NCBI RefSeq assembly: GCF_026261605.1
Contig: NZ_CP102486.1
Coordinates: 1,922,001 to 1,986,000, forward strand
Source of the DNA: Dechloromonas sp. A34
GTDB lineage: Bacteria; Pseudomonadota; Gammaproteobacteria; Burkholderiales; Rhodocyclaceae
DNA: 64,000 nucleotides
Direction of reading: 5' to 3'
Below, in pieces: positions 51,701 to 61,495 of this stretch (position 1 is its first letter; each line of letters opens with the position of its first letter). The notes beneath the pieces are model-generated. The model was not told where the DNA came from, searched no databases, and saw nothing but the letters and a program-made list of their open reading frames with translations. The position numbers and the translations under genes are program-made.

Positions 51701-53545
51701 TCAGCGGTCGCCGAACTTCTTTTTCTTGAAGCTGCGGTCGCCGTCGAACTTGCTCTCGGCGCCGCCGTCCGGACGCCCTTCGTCAGGCCGCAGGTTGATC
51801 GGCACGCCGCGGACGCGGGTGCGCTTCAGGGCATTGTCGGCTTCCTTGGGCATGCCGGCCGGCAGTTCGATGGTGCTCGACTCGTCGTAGAGCGCGATGC
51901 GGCCGATGAAACGGCTTTCGATGCCGGCTTCGTTGGCGATGGCGCCGACGATGTCCTTGACCTGCACGCCATGGTCCCGGCCCACATCGATGCGGTAACG
52001 CACCATGTCGCCAGTCGGGGCGGCACGGCGCGGCTTGTCTTCGAAGCGCGGACGGCTGTCGCCACGGTCCTCGAAACGGGGCTTGTCGCCGCGATCTTCA
52101 AAACGCGGCCGTTCGCCCCGCTCTTCGCTGCGCGGCTTGCGCTCGCGGTCAGCGAAACTGCTCGGCCGGCGGCTGTCGGCCGAGGCGGGAGCCATGCGGG
52201 CCGGCGCCGGATCTTCGCCAGCGATCTGCAGCGGCTTGCCTTCCTGGGCCATCATGGCCAGCGCGGCAGCGACTTCTTCGGCACCGACATTCTGTTCTTC
52301 GGCAATTTGCGACACGATATTGGCGAAGAAATCGAGGCCTTCGGCGTTGAGCACCTCGACGACCTTTTCCTTGAAGCCGGCGACGCGCTTGTTGGTGACG
52401 TCGGCGCGGCTGGGCAGGGTCAGCGGCGCAATCGGCGAACGGGTGGCACGCTCGATGGTGCGCAGCATGCGAATTTCACGCGGGGCGACGAAGAGGATGG
52501 CGTTGCCGGTGCGACCGGCGCGGCCGGTACGGCCGATACGGTGCACATAGGCTTCGGTGTCGTAGGGGATGTCATAGTTCACGACGTGGCTGACGCGCGG
52601 CACGTCGATGCCGCGGGCGGCGACGTCGGTGGCGATGACGATGTCGAGGGCGCCGGACTTCAACTGTTCGATGACGCGTTCGCGCATCTGCTGGTTGAGG
52701 TCACCGTTCAGGGCGGCCGCCGCGTAACCGCGAGCGGCCAGTTTGTCGGCCAGTTCGACGGTGGCATTCTTGGTGCGCACGAAGATGATGGCGGCGTCGA
52801 AGTCTTCTTCAACCTCGAGGATGCGGGTCAGGGCATCGAGCTTGTGCATGCCGCTGACCTGCCAGTAAACCTGACGGATCGCGGCGACGGTGGCGGTGGC
52901 CGACTTGATCTTGATTTCACGCGGCTCGACCAGATACTTCTGGGCGACGCGGCGAATCTGCTCCGGCATGGTGGCCGAGAACAGCGCGGTCTGGTGCGTC
53001 GCCGGCGTGCGTTCGAGAATCCATTCGACGTCGTCGATGAAGCCCATGCGCAGCATTTCGTCGGCTTCGTCGAGCACCATCGTTTTCAGGTGGTCGAGAT
53101 TCAGCGTCTTGCGTTCGATGTGATCCATGACGCGACCCGGCGTGCCGACGATGATGTGGGCGCCGCGCGACAGTTGCTTCAACTGGATGGTGTAGCTCTG
53201 GCCGCCGTAGATCGGCAGGACATGGAACCCGGGCAGATTCTTGGCATAGCTTTGCAGTGCTTCGGCGACCTGGATCGCCAGTTCGCGCGTCGGGGTCAGG
53301 ACCAGGGCTTGCGGCTTGGTCAGCTTGACGTCGATTTGTTCCATCAGCGGCAGCGCAAAAGCGGCGGTCTTGCCGGTACCGGTTTGCGCCTGACCGATCA
53401 GGTCGCGGCCTTGCAGCAGAACCGGGATGCATTCTGCCTGGATGGGCGACGGGGTTTCGTAGCCGATTTCGGTGAGCGTCTTGAGAAGTGATGCGCTTAA
53501 GCCGAGATCGGCAAAGCTCTGAGCAGTAGACTCAGTTGTTGACAT
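51701..53545 (-). CDS. deaD: DEAD-box ATP-dependent RNA helicase, DeaD/CsdA type
   Basis: 614 aa from ATG at 53545 with AAGGA upstream (an ATG 5 codons earlier is weaker). Motif I AQTGTGKT, Ia PTRELA, II LDEADEML, III SATMP, VI HRIGRTGRAGRTG. The linker holds repeated RPRFEDRGD units (residues ~480-515), and a C-terminal DbpA-type RNA-binding domain (VRYRIDVGRDHGVQVKDIVG) follows. Unwinds structured RNA in ribosome assembly and cold growth. The 286-bp leader upstream is gene-free, as common for cold-shock helicases. Confidence 0.92.
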   Translation of the reverse strand: MSTTESTAQSFADLGLSASLLKTLTEIGYETPSPIQAECIPVLLQGRDLIGQAQTGTGKTAAFALPLMEQIDVKLTKPQALVLTPTRELAIQVAEALQSYAKNLPGFHVLPIYGGQSYTIQLKQLSRGAHIIVGTPGRVMDHIERKTLNLDHLKTMVLDEADEMLRMGFIDDVEWILERTPATHQTALFSATMPEQIRRVAQKYLVEPREIKIKSATATVAAIRQVYWQVSGMHKLDALTRILEVEEDFDAAIIFVRTKNATVELADKLAARGYAAAALNGDLNQQMRERVIEQLKSGALDIVIATDVAARGIDVPRVSHVVNYDIPYDTEAYVHRIGRTGRAGRTGNAILFVAPREIRMLRTIERATRSPIAPLTLPSRADVTNKRVAGFKEKVVEVLNAEGLDFFANIVSQIAEEQNVGAEEVAAALAMMAQEGKPLQIAGEDPAPARMAPASADSRRPSSFADRERKPRSEERGERPRFEDRGDKPRFEDRGDSRPRFEDKPRRAAPTGDMVRYRIDVGRDHGVQVKDIVGAIANEAGIESRFIGRIALYDESSTIELPAGMPKEADNALKRTRVRGVPINLRPDEGRPDGGAESKFDGDRSFKKKKFGDR

Positions 53546-53830
53546 GCTGTTTCCTTTCATCGTCGCTATTGGGCTTTGTTATGGCTTGCGACGGATTGGC
53601 CCGATGGTCGGGCGGCCTGAGTTCCCCGATGCAGCCTTACCGGGGGCGAATCAATGTGGTGAACCTGCAAACAAGAAAGACGGGGGCTGCTCAGAAGACC
53701 TGCGGGCGATGCGTCAACGCATTGATATTATTAGTTTACTCCATTTTTGCCCGGCCGAGAACCCGGTGCGCCCCAGATTTGCCCAATGGATGACTTTGGC
53801 GCATTATCGGAAGACAAATAAATTCAGCTC

Positions 53831-56784
53831 TTGTGCAGGACGGGCCTGCAATTGGCGGGGTCATCCGGGGAAAACATCATTCAGAAAAATAGCAGTTGGT
53901 GGGGGTCTCTGATCGGGCGTTTCGGATTAGGGTCGCTTAAGTTGCGACTGTGGGGCTTGGCCTTGCTTCCCCTCCTGGCCTTGCCGGTACTCGGCGGCAT
54001 ACTCCTGGTGTTCGGCAATGCCTATTCCGACCGTCTGCTGCTTGGCAAGGCCACCGGCGATCTGTCCATTGCGCGCAGCCATCTGCAGCACATTCAGAAC
54101 GAGGCGCTGGCCGCGGCGCGCAGTATTTCCGAATCGAGGCGGATTCGCGGCATGGTGCAGGGTGATCTAAAGAATGTGGCCCTGGCCGAGGTGCTGGCCT
54201 CGCGCCAGGAAAATATCGGCTTCGATTTTCTGGCCATCCTCGATCCTCTGGGCAACGTACTTGCCGCCAGTGAGTCCCTGGTGGCTGGCGATCCCTATGT
54301 CGAGTTGGCGGTGGTCAAGGATGTGCAACGTACCGGCAAGCCGCTTGCTGGCCTGGAGGTGCTGGCTCCTGAGAAGATGTTTCGCCTTTCCGGCGATCTG
54401 CCCGGGCAGGCGCATATTCGCCTGGTCGATACCGCAAAAGCAGAACCTAGTCTGCATACACAGGAATTCCGCGGCCTGATGGTCGTCGTTGCCGTCCCCA
54501 TGCTCAATGAGGCGGGGGCGTGCTGGGCATGGTGGTTGGCGGATTTCTGCTCAATCGTCGCGAGGACTTTGTCGATTATCTCTCCGAGATCGTCTCGGCA
54601 AGTGGCTTGCGTCAGTTGGGTGGACGAGGCATGGTGACCTTGTTTCTCGGCGATGTGCGGATTGCCACCAGCGTGCGCCTTGAGGGGGGCGAGCGCGCCA
54701 TTGGGACCCGCGTCTCTCAAGAAGTAAAGGAGTCGGTCCTTGATCGGGGCGAGACCTGGGTGAGGCGCGCTTTCGTGGTCAACCACTGGGCGATGACTGC
54801 CTATGAGCCAGTGGTCGATTACGGCGGCCATCGCGTCGGCATGCTCTATGTCGGCATTCCGGAAGCCCCCTTCGTGGCCTTTCGCCAGCAGGCAATCGGT
54901 GTGCTGCTCCTCGCCCTTACCATTGCCGTCGCTTTGGCGACCTGGGTGGCCTGGCGTCTGGCGCGGGGTATTCTCAATCCGCTGGAGCGGCTGGAATCGG
55001 CGATGCGCAGGGTCGGCAAGGGGCAACTGGAGGCACGTGTCGGTACCATGCCGGGCGACGATGAACTGGTTCGCCTCGGCCAGCTTTTCGACCATCTGCT
55101 CGATACGATCGGCGAGCAGACTGCCGCATTGCGGCACTGGGCCGGGGAACTGGACGAGAAGGTGGCGCAGCGCACGCAAGACTTGGCTGAAGCCAACGAT
55201 GCACTGGCCATGGCCCGGGACGCGGCCGAGCGGGCGAATCGGTCGAAAAGCTCATTTCTGGCCAACATGAGCCATGAAATCCGGACACCGATGAATGCCA
55301 TTGTCGGGCTGACACATCTGCTGCGCAGAGAGCTTGCTGACCGGCATCAGATCGAGCGCCTGGAAAAAATCGATGGTGCTGCACGGCACTTGCTGTCGGT
55401 GATCAACGATATTCTGGATCTTTCCAAGATCGACGCGGGCAAACTGCATCTTGAATACGCCAGCTTTAATATTGATAAGGTCTTCGACAACGTCTGCGGC
55501 ATGATTGCCGAGCGCGTCAGTGCCAAGGGAATCGAACTGGTTCGCGACGTTTCGCCGGAGGTTACCGGGACGTTCCAGGGCGATCAGTTACGCCTGGGGC
55601 AAATTCTGCTCAACTTTGTCGGCAATGCTGTCAAATTTACCGAGCGCGGCACCATTGCCCTCCGGGCGCGCATTATTGAGGAGCGAACGGATCAGGTGCT
55701 GGTGCGTTTCGAGGTGAGCGATACCGGAGTTGGTATTGCACCCGAAGTCATTCCGCGACTGTTTTCGGCCTTCGAGCAGGCCGATAGCTCGACAACCAGG
55801 CAATACGGCGGAACGGGGCTGGGTTTGGCGATCAGCCGCCGTCTGGCCGGCATGATGGGCGGCACCATCGGCGTCGATAGCATACCGGGCAGCGGTAGCG
55901 TTTTCTGGTTTACCGCATCCCTGGGGTGCGATGCCGACACTGTGCCAGCCAGTCCGTCGCTATCATCGCTGGCCGGACGTCGTGTACTGGTAGTCGACGA
56001 TCACCCGGAGGCACGGCAGGTGCTCGCCGACATGCTGGTGCGGCAGGGGCTGTGGGTCGAGCAGTCAGCAGGTGGCGAAGCCGGCCTCGAAATGATTGCG
56101 GCGGCCGACATGAGTGGCGATTCGTTCGAGGTCGTCTTTTTCGACTGGCGCATGCCGACCATGGACGGCATGCAGGCGGCCGCGCGTCTGGCCGGGATGG
56201 GACTGAAACATCCGCCCCGGCATCTGCTGGCGACGGCCTACGATAGCGAACTGAGCGAGGATATCTGGCGGTCGGCGGGGTTTCGTGCCGTTTTGTCGAA
56301 ACCGATATCGCCGTCCAGTCTCTGCGATACTCTGCTTAACCTGCTTGCCCAACAGCCAACAAAATTGAACATCAGCGTCGAGGAGCTGGAGCAGCAATTG
56401 GTCGGCCGCCACGCTGGCCGACGCGTCCTGCTGGCCGAAGATAACGACATCAACCGTGAAGTGGCGCGGGAGTTGTTGTCGGCAACTGGACTGCAACTTG
56501 ATATGGCCGAGGATGGCCGTCAGGCGCTGAACATGGCCCAAGGTACCCGCTACGACCTGATTCTGATGGATGTCCAGATGCCGGTGATGGACGGCCTGGA
56601 TGCGACGCGGCTTATCCGGGGACTGCCGGACTACAAGGATGTGCCGATTCTGGCGTTGACCGCCAATGCCTACGATGAAGACGTCGCTGTTTGCCTGGCG
56701 GCGGGGATGAGCGCCCACGTTGCCAAGCCGGTGGATCCCGACGTGTTGTACGCGGCGCTTCTCGAATGGCTGCCAGCAGGTTAG
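53831..56784 (+). pseudogene. Hybrid sensor histidine kinase with two receiver domains, single frameshift
   Basis: Repaired length about 984 aa from a TTG; true start uncertain. Membrane helix (LWGLALLPLLALPVLGGILL), periplasmic Cache-like sensor, second membrane helix ([20 protein letters not shown]), HAMP, coiled coil, HisKA with His in [12 protein letters not shown], HATPase ([12 protein letters not shown]). Two receiver domains follow: [13 protein letters not shown] with FFDWRMP, and [13 protein letters not shown] with LMDVQMP. The frame breaks in the G5 run 54514-54518; a sixth G joins AGG and VLGMVVGG. No response regulator gene is next to it. Confidence 0.85.
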
Positions 56785-56863
56785 CCGGCGGCGGAATGCT
56801 CGCGGCCGGCCAGTGCGGCTAGTTCCCGGCGAGTAAAGCCGGCGGCCAGCCGGGCCTCTTCGT

Positions 56864-57589
56864 TCATTGGCGCTTGCGGTCGGGGGCTTTGAATTCGTCT
56901 AGCAGGTGGCGGTAGGTGCTTTCCGGATCCAGTTTCCGTTCATCGCACAGGTGGCGGAACCAGCGGTCGCCCAAGCCGACATGACCGATTTCATCGCGCA
57001 GAATGACATCCAGCACCCGGGCGCTGGCCTCGTCGCCGCATTCCTCGAGTTTTCTCTGGATCGGCGGCGTCGCGTCGAGGCCGCGCGCCTCCAGCAGGCG
57101 GGGAACCAGCGCCATGCGTGCCAGTACATCGGCACTGGTCTTTTCCGCCATCTTCCACAGGCCGGCATGGGCTGGGAAGTCACCGTAATCATGACCCAGG
57201 GAGCGCAGGCGTTCGCGCAGTATCTTGAAGTGGTGGGCCTCTTCGGCGGCGACGCCGATCCAGTCGGCGTAATATTGTGACGGCAAGCCGCGAAAGCGGG
57301 CGGCGTGATCGAGCGCCAGATTGATGGCGGTGAATTCGATGTGCACGACTGCGTGCAGCAGGCGGGCCCGCCCCTCCGGTGTTTTCGGATTGCGCTGCAA
57401 GACCAGTTTCGGCGCCACTATTTCCGGCTTGGCTGGTCGACCGCAAATCAGGGCGACCGGTGTTTCATCGTGCCAGTCAAGTTCTCCGCCAAGCCAGGCA
57501 GTCTCGATGGCCGTCGTTAACTCGATTTTTTGCTCAATATCGCTGGCCGCCAAAGCGCCGGCCAGCGACTTGAATAACGATCGGCTCAT
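56864..57589 (-). CDS. DUF455 family ferritin-like protein
   Basis: 241 aa. Helical ferritin-like bundle with HAVVHIEFTAINLALDHAAR, WIGVAAEEAHHFKILRERL and LRDEIGHVGLGDRW, each supplying Glu/His ligands (ExxH type) for a diiron site. This fits DUF455, related to MiaE-like hydroxylases; substrate unknown. Start overlaps the stop of the aldo/keto reductase gene (ATGA), so they are co-translated. Confidence 0.85.
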   Translation of the reverse strand: MSRSLFKSLAGALAASDIEQKIELTTAIETAWLGGELDWHDETPVALICGRPAKPEIVAPKLVLQRNPKTPEGRARLLHAVVHIEFTAINLALDHAARFRGLPSQYYADWIGVAAEEAHHFKILRERLRSLGHDYGDFPAHAGLWKMAEKTSADVLARMALVPRLLEARGLDATPPIQRKLEECGDEASARVLDVILRDEIGHVGLGDRWFRHLCDERKLDPESTYRHLLDEFKAPDRKRQ

Positions 57590-58632
57590 GGTGCCGGATT
57601 GGTGTAGCGCAGATGAAGCGCGTCGATCTCGGCCAGCAGTTCGGGCGACATTGGTGTTTGCGTTGCCGGCAGGGTTTCCTTGAGCTGGCTTAAGTTCGAT
57701 GCGCCGATGATGGTGCTGGCCACGAACCAGCGCGAACGCACGAAGCCAAGGGCCAGTTGGGTCGGTGTCAGGTCGTGGCGGCGCGCCAGTTCGACATAGG
57801 CGGAGAGTGCCGGAGCGACGTTGGGCTTGCTATAGCGCTGGCCGAAACTTGGCCATTGGGTGAGCCGTCCGCGAGCGGCGGGGTCGGCCAGGTATTTTCC
57901 GGTCAGGTGGCCGAAGGCAAGCGGCGAGTAGGCGAGCAGCCCGACCCGCTCGCGATGGCAGACCTCGGCCAATCCGCTCTCGAAGGTCCGGTTGAGCAGA
58001 TGGTAGGCATTCTGTGTCGAAACGATGTGCGGTAGCCCCAGTTCCTCGGCCAGTCCGGCGAACTGCATGATCCCCCACGGGTGTTCGTTGGATACGCCGA
58101 CATAACGGATCTTGCCTTCCTTAACCAGTTCGGCCAGCGCTTCGAGTTGCTCTTGAATGGATGTGCACTCGCGTTCATTGGCCGGGTCGTACTGCCACTG
58201 CCCGAACATCGGCTGGTTGCGCTCGGGCCAATGGAGTTGGTAAAGGTCGATGTAGTCGGTCTGCAAGCGGTGCAACGAGCCCTCGATGGCGGCGCGGATG
58301 TTGGCTCTGTCCATGGCCGGTGGGCCATTGCGGATCCAGGTCAGGCTGCGCGCCGGACCGGCGACCTTGGTGGCGACCACGATCCGGTCGCGTTGTTGGC
58401 GGGCCAGCCAGCGCCCGACGATGCTTTCCGAAGCGCCGCAGGTCTCGGCGCGGGGCGGTACGGCATACATCTCGGCGGTGTCGATGAAGTTGATGCCGGC
58501 GGAGAGGGCGAAATCGAGCTGGGCGTGGGCATCGGGTTCGGCGGTCTGTTCACCGAAGGTCATGGTGCCCAGGCAGACTTCCGGTACGACCAAATCACCG
58601 TTGCCGAGGGGGCGTTGCAGGAAGGATTTCAT
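57586..58632 (-). CDS. Aldo/keto reductase (Tas-like)
   Basis: 348 aa from ATG at 58632 (MKSFLQRPLGNGDLVVPEVC); a longer start at 58674 has no ribosome site. TIM-barrel AKR with LGTMTFGEQ, FIDTAEMY (catalytic Asp and Tyr), VATKVAG (Lys), LYQLHWPERN (His) and NADPH-site IIGASNLSQL. NADP(H)-dependent reduction of aldehydes or ketones; E. coli Tas is the nearest remembered relative. Downstream genes: DUF455; upstream: a small hypothetical overlapped or adjoining. Confidence 0.9.
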   Translation of the reverse strand: MKSFLQRPLGNGDLVVPEVCLGTMTFGEQTAEPDAHAQLDFALSAGINFIDTAEMYAVPPRAETCGASESIVGRWLARQQRDRIVVATKVAGPARSLTWIRNGPPAMDRANIRAAIEGSLHRLQTDYIDLYQLHWPERNQPMFGQWQYDPANERECTSIQEQLEALAELVKEGKIRYVGVSNEHPWGIMQFAGLAEELGLPHIVSTQNAYHLLNRTFESGLAEVCHRERVGLLAYSPLAFGHLTGKYLADPAARGRLTQWPSFGQRYSKPNVAPALSAYVELARRHDLTPTQLALGFVRSRWFVASTIIGASNLSQLKETLPATQTPMSPELLAEIDALHLRYTNPAP

Positions 58633-58658
58633 CGGTATCTCCGAAATTGGGCCGAGGG

Positions 58659-58991
58659 TCAGGGTTGGGCGCAAAGGACGCCATAAATCAGGATGTGGCG
58701 TTCCAGTGTGTTGTCGAATCCGGCTGGAACAATCGCCAGTCGGTGTTCATCCGGCATCTGGCAGTTCGCCTCAACCCATAGTCTGGCCGCCGCGTAGGCT
58801 TCGTCGAAGGTAACAAACAGCCCGTCGAGTCTCGGTGAGCGTACGGGCAGGAAAGTGCTCGAAATGCGGTCGAGTAGGGTGTCGGTGTCCAGCATCTGCA
58901 CCGCGTATCCAGCCGCCGGACGTGCCAATGGCAAGTCGTCAAGATTGAAGCAGTCGCCAAAGGCGTCCGGACTGAGTTGAAAACTGGGCAT
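58659..58991 (-). CDS. Hypothetical protein
   Basis: 110 aa, soluble. LDGLFVTFDEAYAAARLWVE and RLAIVPAGFDNTLERHILIY are the most conserved-looking parts. No domain known. 26 bp upstream of the aldo/keto reductase gene in the same direction, so probably first gene of a three-gene operon. Confidence 0.65.
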   Translation of the reverse strand: MPSFQLSPDAFGDCFNLDDLPLARPAAGYAVQMLDTDTLLDRISSTFLPVRSPRLDGLFVTFDEAYAAARLWVEANCQMPDEHRLAIVPAGFDNTLERHILIYGVLCAQP

Positions 58992-59096
58992 TCCTCATTT
59001 TAGCCGGAAGCTCCGGCCATTGAGCTGAATGGGTGAGGGGCCAATAGTGCAGCGTGATAGAATGCCGGCCTGTAATAATTACTTAACAGGACTGTC

Positions 59097-59735
59097 ATGT
59101 TCGGTCGCTTGATGCCCAAGGAGGGCAAGTATTTCGATCTTTTCAACGCTCATGCGGATCTGATCCTGCAAGGAGGACAGGCGCTTTCAGGGCTGATAGC
59201 GGCGCTGGTCGACGAGCCGGAAAAAGCGCTGGCACACGCTGAAGAAATCGATGTGCTGGAGCGCAAGGCAGATGAAATTACTCATAGCACCCTGGCCCAG
59301 TTGCACACATCGTTCATCACGCCGTTTGATCGCGACGAAATCCATCAGCTGATCAACGGCATGGATGACATTCTGGACATCATCCAGGATGTTGCCGAAT
59401 CGATGTCGCTTTACGATATCCACCGCGTGTCACCCGAGGCCAAGCTGATCGCCGAGACCACCGAAACGTGCTGCGGTTGCGTGCGGTCGGTGGTCAAGTT
59501 GCTGCACAGCATGGACAACGCGCCGGCGATTCTCAAGCTGTGTCATGAGATCGACGAACTGGAGTCCGATGCGGACCGCATGCTGCGCGAGGCGATGTCC
59601 AAGGTTTTTCGTGAAGAACCGGATGTGCGCCAGGTCATCAAGCTCAAGGAAATCTACGAACTACTCGAATCGGTGACCGACCGCTGCAAGGATGTGGCCG
59701 GCACGATCGAAGCTATCGTTCTCGAAAACTCCTGA
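59097..59735 (+). CDS. DUF47 family PhoU-like phosphate accessory protein
   Basis: 212 aa, all helical. PhoU-like repeats with IDVLERKADEITHSTLAQLH, FDRDEIHQLINGMDDILD and ELESDADRMLREAMSKVF; the E/D-x3-D clusters bind metal in relatives. Function known mainly as a partner or regulator of PiT transporters. The pit gene follows 13 bp later. Confidence 0.88.
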   Translation: MFGRLMPKEGKYFDLFNAHADLILQGGQALSGLIAALVDEPEKALAHAEEIDVLERKADEITHSTLAQLHTSFITPFDRDEIHQLINGMDDILDIIQDVAESMSLYDIHRVSPEAKLIAETTETCCGCVRSVVKLLHSMDNAPAILKLCHEIDELESDADRMLREAMSKVFREEPDVRQVIKLKEIYELLESVTDRCKDVAGTIEAIVLENS

Positions 59736-59748
59736 GCGGGCAGTTCGC

Positions 59749-60756
59749 ATGGACTCCCTCCAAATCAGTCTCGGGGTCGTCGTTACCTTGGTAATCGTCG
59801 CCTTGCTGTTCGATTTCATGAACGGCTTCCACGATGCCGCCAATTCGATCGCCACCATTGTTTCGACGCGGGTTCTGAAGCCGCATCAGGCGGTCATCTG
59901 GGCCGCCGCATTCAATTTTCTCGCCTATTTCCTGTTTCAGTTGAAGGTGGCTTCGACTATTGGCAAGGGCACCATCGATCCCAGTATCGTGGATCACTAC
60001 GTGATTTTCGGTGCCTTGATCGGTGCCATCATCTGGAACATCATCACCTGGTATTACGGCATCCCGTCGTCGTCTTCGCATGCGCTGGTTGGTGGTCTGG
60101 TTGGCGCCGCGATCGCCAAAGCTGGCGTGGGCGGGCTCATTTCAGCTGGTGTCTTGAAGATCATCGCCTTCATCTTTGTCGCCCCTTTTCTTGGGTTTTT
60201 TATTGGTGGAGGCTTGATGGTGATCGTCTCGTGGATTTGCCGAAACATGGCACCACGCAAGGTCGACAAGCATTTCCGCCGCTTCCAGTTGTTGTCTGCT
60301 GCGGCTTACAGCTTGGGGCATGGTGGTAATGACGCCCAAAAAACCGTCGGCATTATCTGGATGTTGTTGATTGCCGCCGGGATGTCCAAGTCCACGGACG
60401 TAATCCCGTCTTGGGTGGTGATTTCGTGCTACACCGCCATGGGGTTGGGCACCATGTTCGGTGGCTGGCGCATCGTCAAGACTATGGGTAATCGGATAAC
60501 CAAACTCAATCAGGCCCGTGGCTTCTGTGCTAACAGCGGTGGGGCAATCACCCTGTTTCTGGCGACCGCGTTCGGTATTCCGGTGTCAACGACGCATACC
60601 ATTACCGGGGCGATTGCCGGTGTCGGTTCGACCCGCGGCGCTCGTCGCGTGCGTTGGGGGGTTGCGGGCGGGATTGTCTGGGCCTGGATTCTAACCATCC
60701 CATGCAGTGCAGCCATGGCAGCAATTGCCTGGTATTTTGGCACGCTACTGCTCTGA
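59749..60756 (+). CDS. pit: PiT family inorganic phosphate transporter
   Basis: 335 aa from ATG at 59749. About ten membrane helices. PiT signatures: FDFMNGFHDAANSIATIVST near the N-terminus, GHGGNDAQKTVGIIWML and STTHTITGAIAGVG in the second half. Imports phosphate (as metal phosphate) with protons. Pairs with the DUF47 gene just upstream. Confidence 0.92.
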   Translation: MDSLQISLGVVVTLVIVALLFDFMNGFHDAANSIATIVSTRVLKPHQAVIWAAAFNFLAYFLFQLKVASTIGKGTIDPSIVDHYVIFGALIGAIIWNIITWYYGIPSSSSHALVGGLVGAAIAKAGVGGLISAGVLKIIAFIFVAPFLGFFIGGGLMVIVSWICRNMAPRKVDKHFRRFQLLSAAAYSLGHGGNDAQKTVGIIWMLLIAAGMSKSTDVIPSWVVISCYTAMGLGTMFGGWRIVKTMGNRITKLNQARGFCANSGGAITLFLATAFGIPVSTTHTITGAIAGVGSTRGARRVRWGVAGGIVWAWILTIPCSAAMAAIAWYFGTLLL

Positions 60757-60902
60757 TTCTGAAGATAATCGCTTATCTATTCCTGCTGGCGGTGCTGGCG
60801 GGAATCGTCTGGTGGATTCCCGTGCTCTGGGAGTTGGCTATAGCCGGCGCCATTGGTGGTGTTTACTGGATTTTTTTCCGCATTCCGCCCAGCAAGGGCT
60901 AA
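60702..60902 (+). CDS. Small membrane protein downstream of pit
   Basis: Hydrophobic segment IIAYLFLLAVLAGIVWWIPV, then ELAIAGAIGGVYWIFFRIPP at the C-terminus. ATG at 60702 overlaps pit; a non-ATG start nearer 60757 would give about 48 aa. Two membrane helices. Start uncertain, product unknown. Confidence 0.4.
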   Translation: MQCSHGSNCLVFWHATALILKIIAYLFLLAVLAGIVWWIPVLWELAIAGAIGGVYWIFFRIPPSKG

Positions 60903-61120
60903 GCAGGGATATCGGGAATCAGCAGTTGTTCAAGCAATAGAATTCGGTCCTTGAGCACCAGCTTTCGCTTCTTCAGGCGACGAACCAGCAAGTCATCCGG
61001 TGGTGGATTCAGCATCAAATGTGTGATGACCAAATCCAGGTCGCGATGCTCCACCTGTAGCTCATGTAACTGGGCACGGATGTCGCCAATCTCGACGTCG
61101 CTTGGCGGGTGGAGAGACAT
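60899..61120 (-). CDS. YdcH family DUF465 protein
   Basis: 73 aa, one helical hairpin: IRAQLHELQVEHRDLDLVIT, LLVRRLKKRKLVLKDRILLL. The basic C-terminal helix and length fit DUF465/YdcH, a small family of unknown role, common in Proteobacteria. Confidence 0.85.
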   Translation of the reverse strand: MSLHPPSDVEIGDIRAQLHELQVEHRDLDLVITHLMLNPPPDDLLVRRLKKRKLVLKDRILLLEQLLIPDIPA

Positions 61121-61129
61121 TTTGAACTC

Positions 61130-61157
61130 CTGACAGCTTCAGATGTTTTGCTAGAAT
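61130..61157 (+). promoter_or_regulatory. Sigma70-type promoter of the 61187 gene and greB
   Basis: CTGACA (61130-61135), 16-bp spacer, TAGAAT (61152-61157), 30 bp before ATG; GGAGGAG follows as ribosome site. Confidence 0.6.
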
Positions 61158-61186
61158 ACCCGAACAGTTCATGGGAGGAGAGAGAA

Positions 61187-61495
61187 ATGCAACATCATGT
61201 AATCGTCTCGTTCGGCAAGGATATTGAATTCGAATATAAATTTGCCGGTGGGGCTCCTGCTGACGAAGCACGTCAGTGGTTCGATCACGAATTTACAGTT
61301 TTGGAATGTGATGTTGCGACCCCGACCGGCAAGATATTGGCGGTGGATCGTATCTTGAGCGTTGCCAAATTTGCGGGTGAGGCCCGTTTCCGCGAACAGC
61401 GTACCTGGGCGGAGCAGTTTGCCAAGAATACGGCGGCAATCCTGGGGCGTGATCTGATTCGCGTTGATGTCGAGCATTACAGCATCGGCTATTGA
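61187..61495 (+). CDS. Hypothetical protein upstream of greB
   Basis: 102 aa from ATG at 61187 with a strong GGAGGAG site. Contains VIVSFGKDIEFEYKFAGGAP, ADEARQWFDHEFTVLECDVA and AKNTAAILGRDLIRVDVEHY. Soluble, no known domain. Stop overlaps the greB ATG, so translation is coupled. Confidence 0.65.
   Translation: MQHHVIVSFGKDIEFEYKFAGGAPADEARQWFDHEFTVLECDVATPTGKILAVDRILSVAKFAGEARFREQRTWAEQFAKNTAAILGRDLIRVDVEHYSIGY

Noticed and set aside
56781..56867. 28-aa ORF overlapping the DUF455 stop and the kinase stop
   Set aside because: Starts by ATGA overlap, but it overlaps a gene end on the other strand and has no recognisable feature; too weak.
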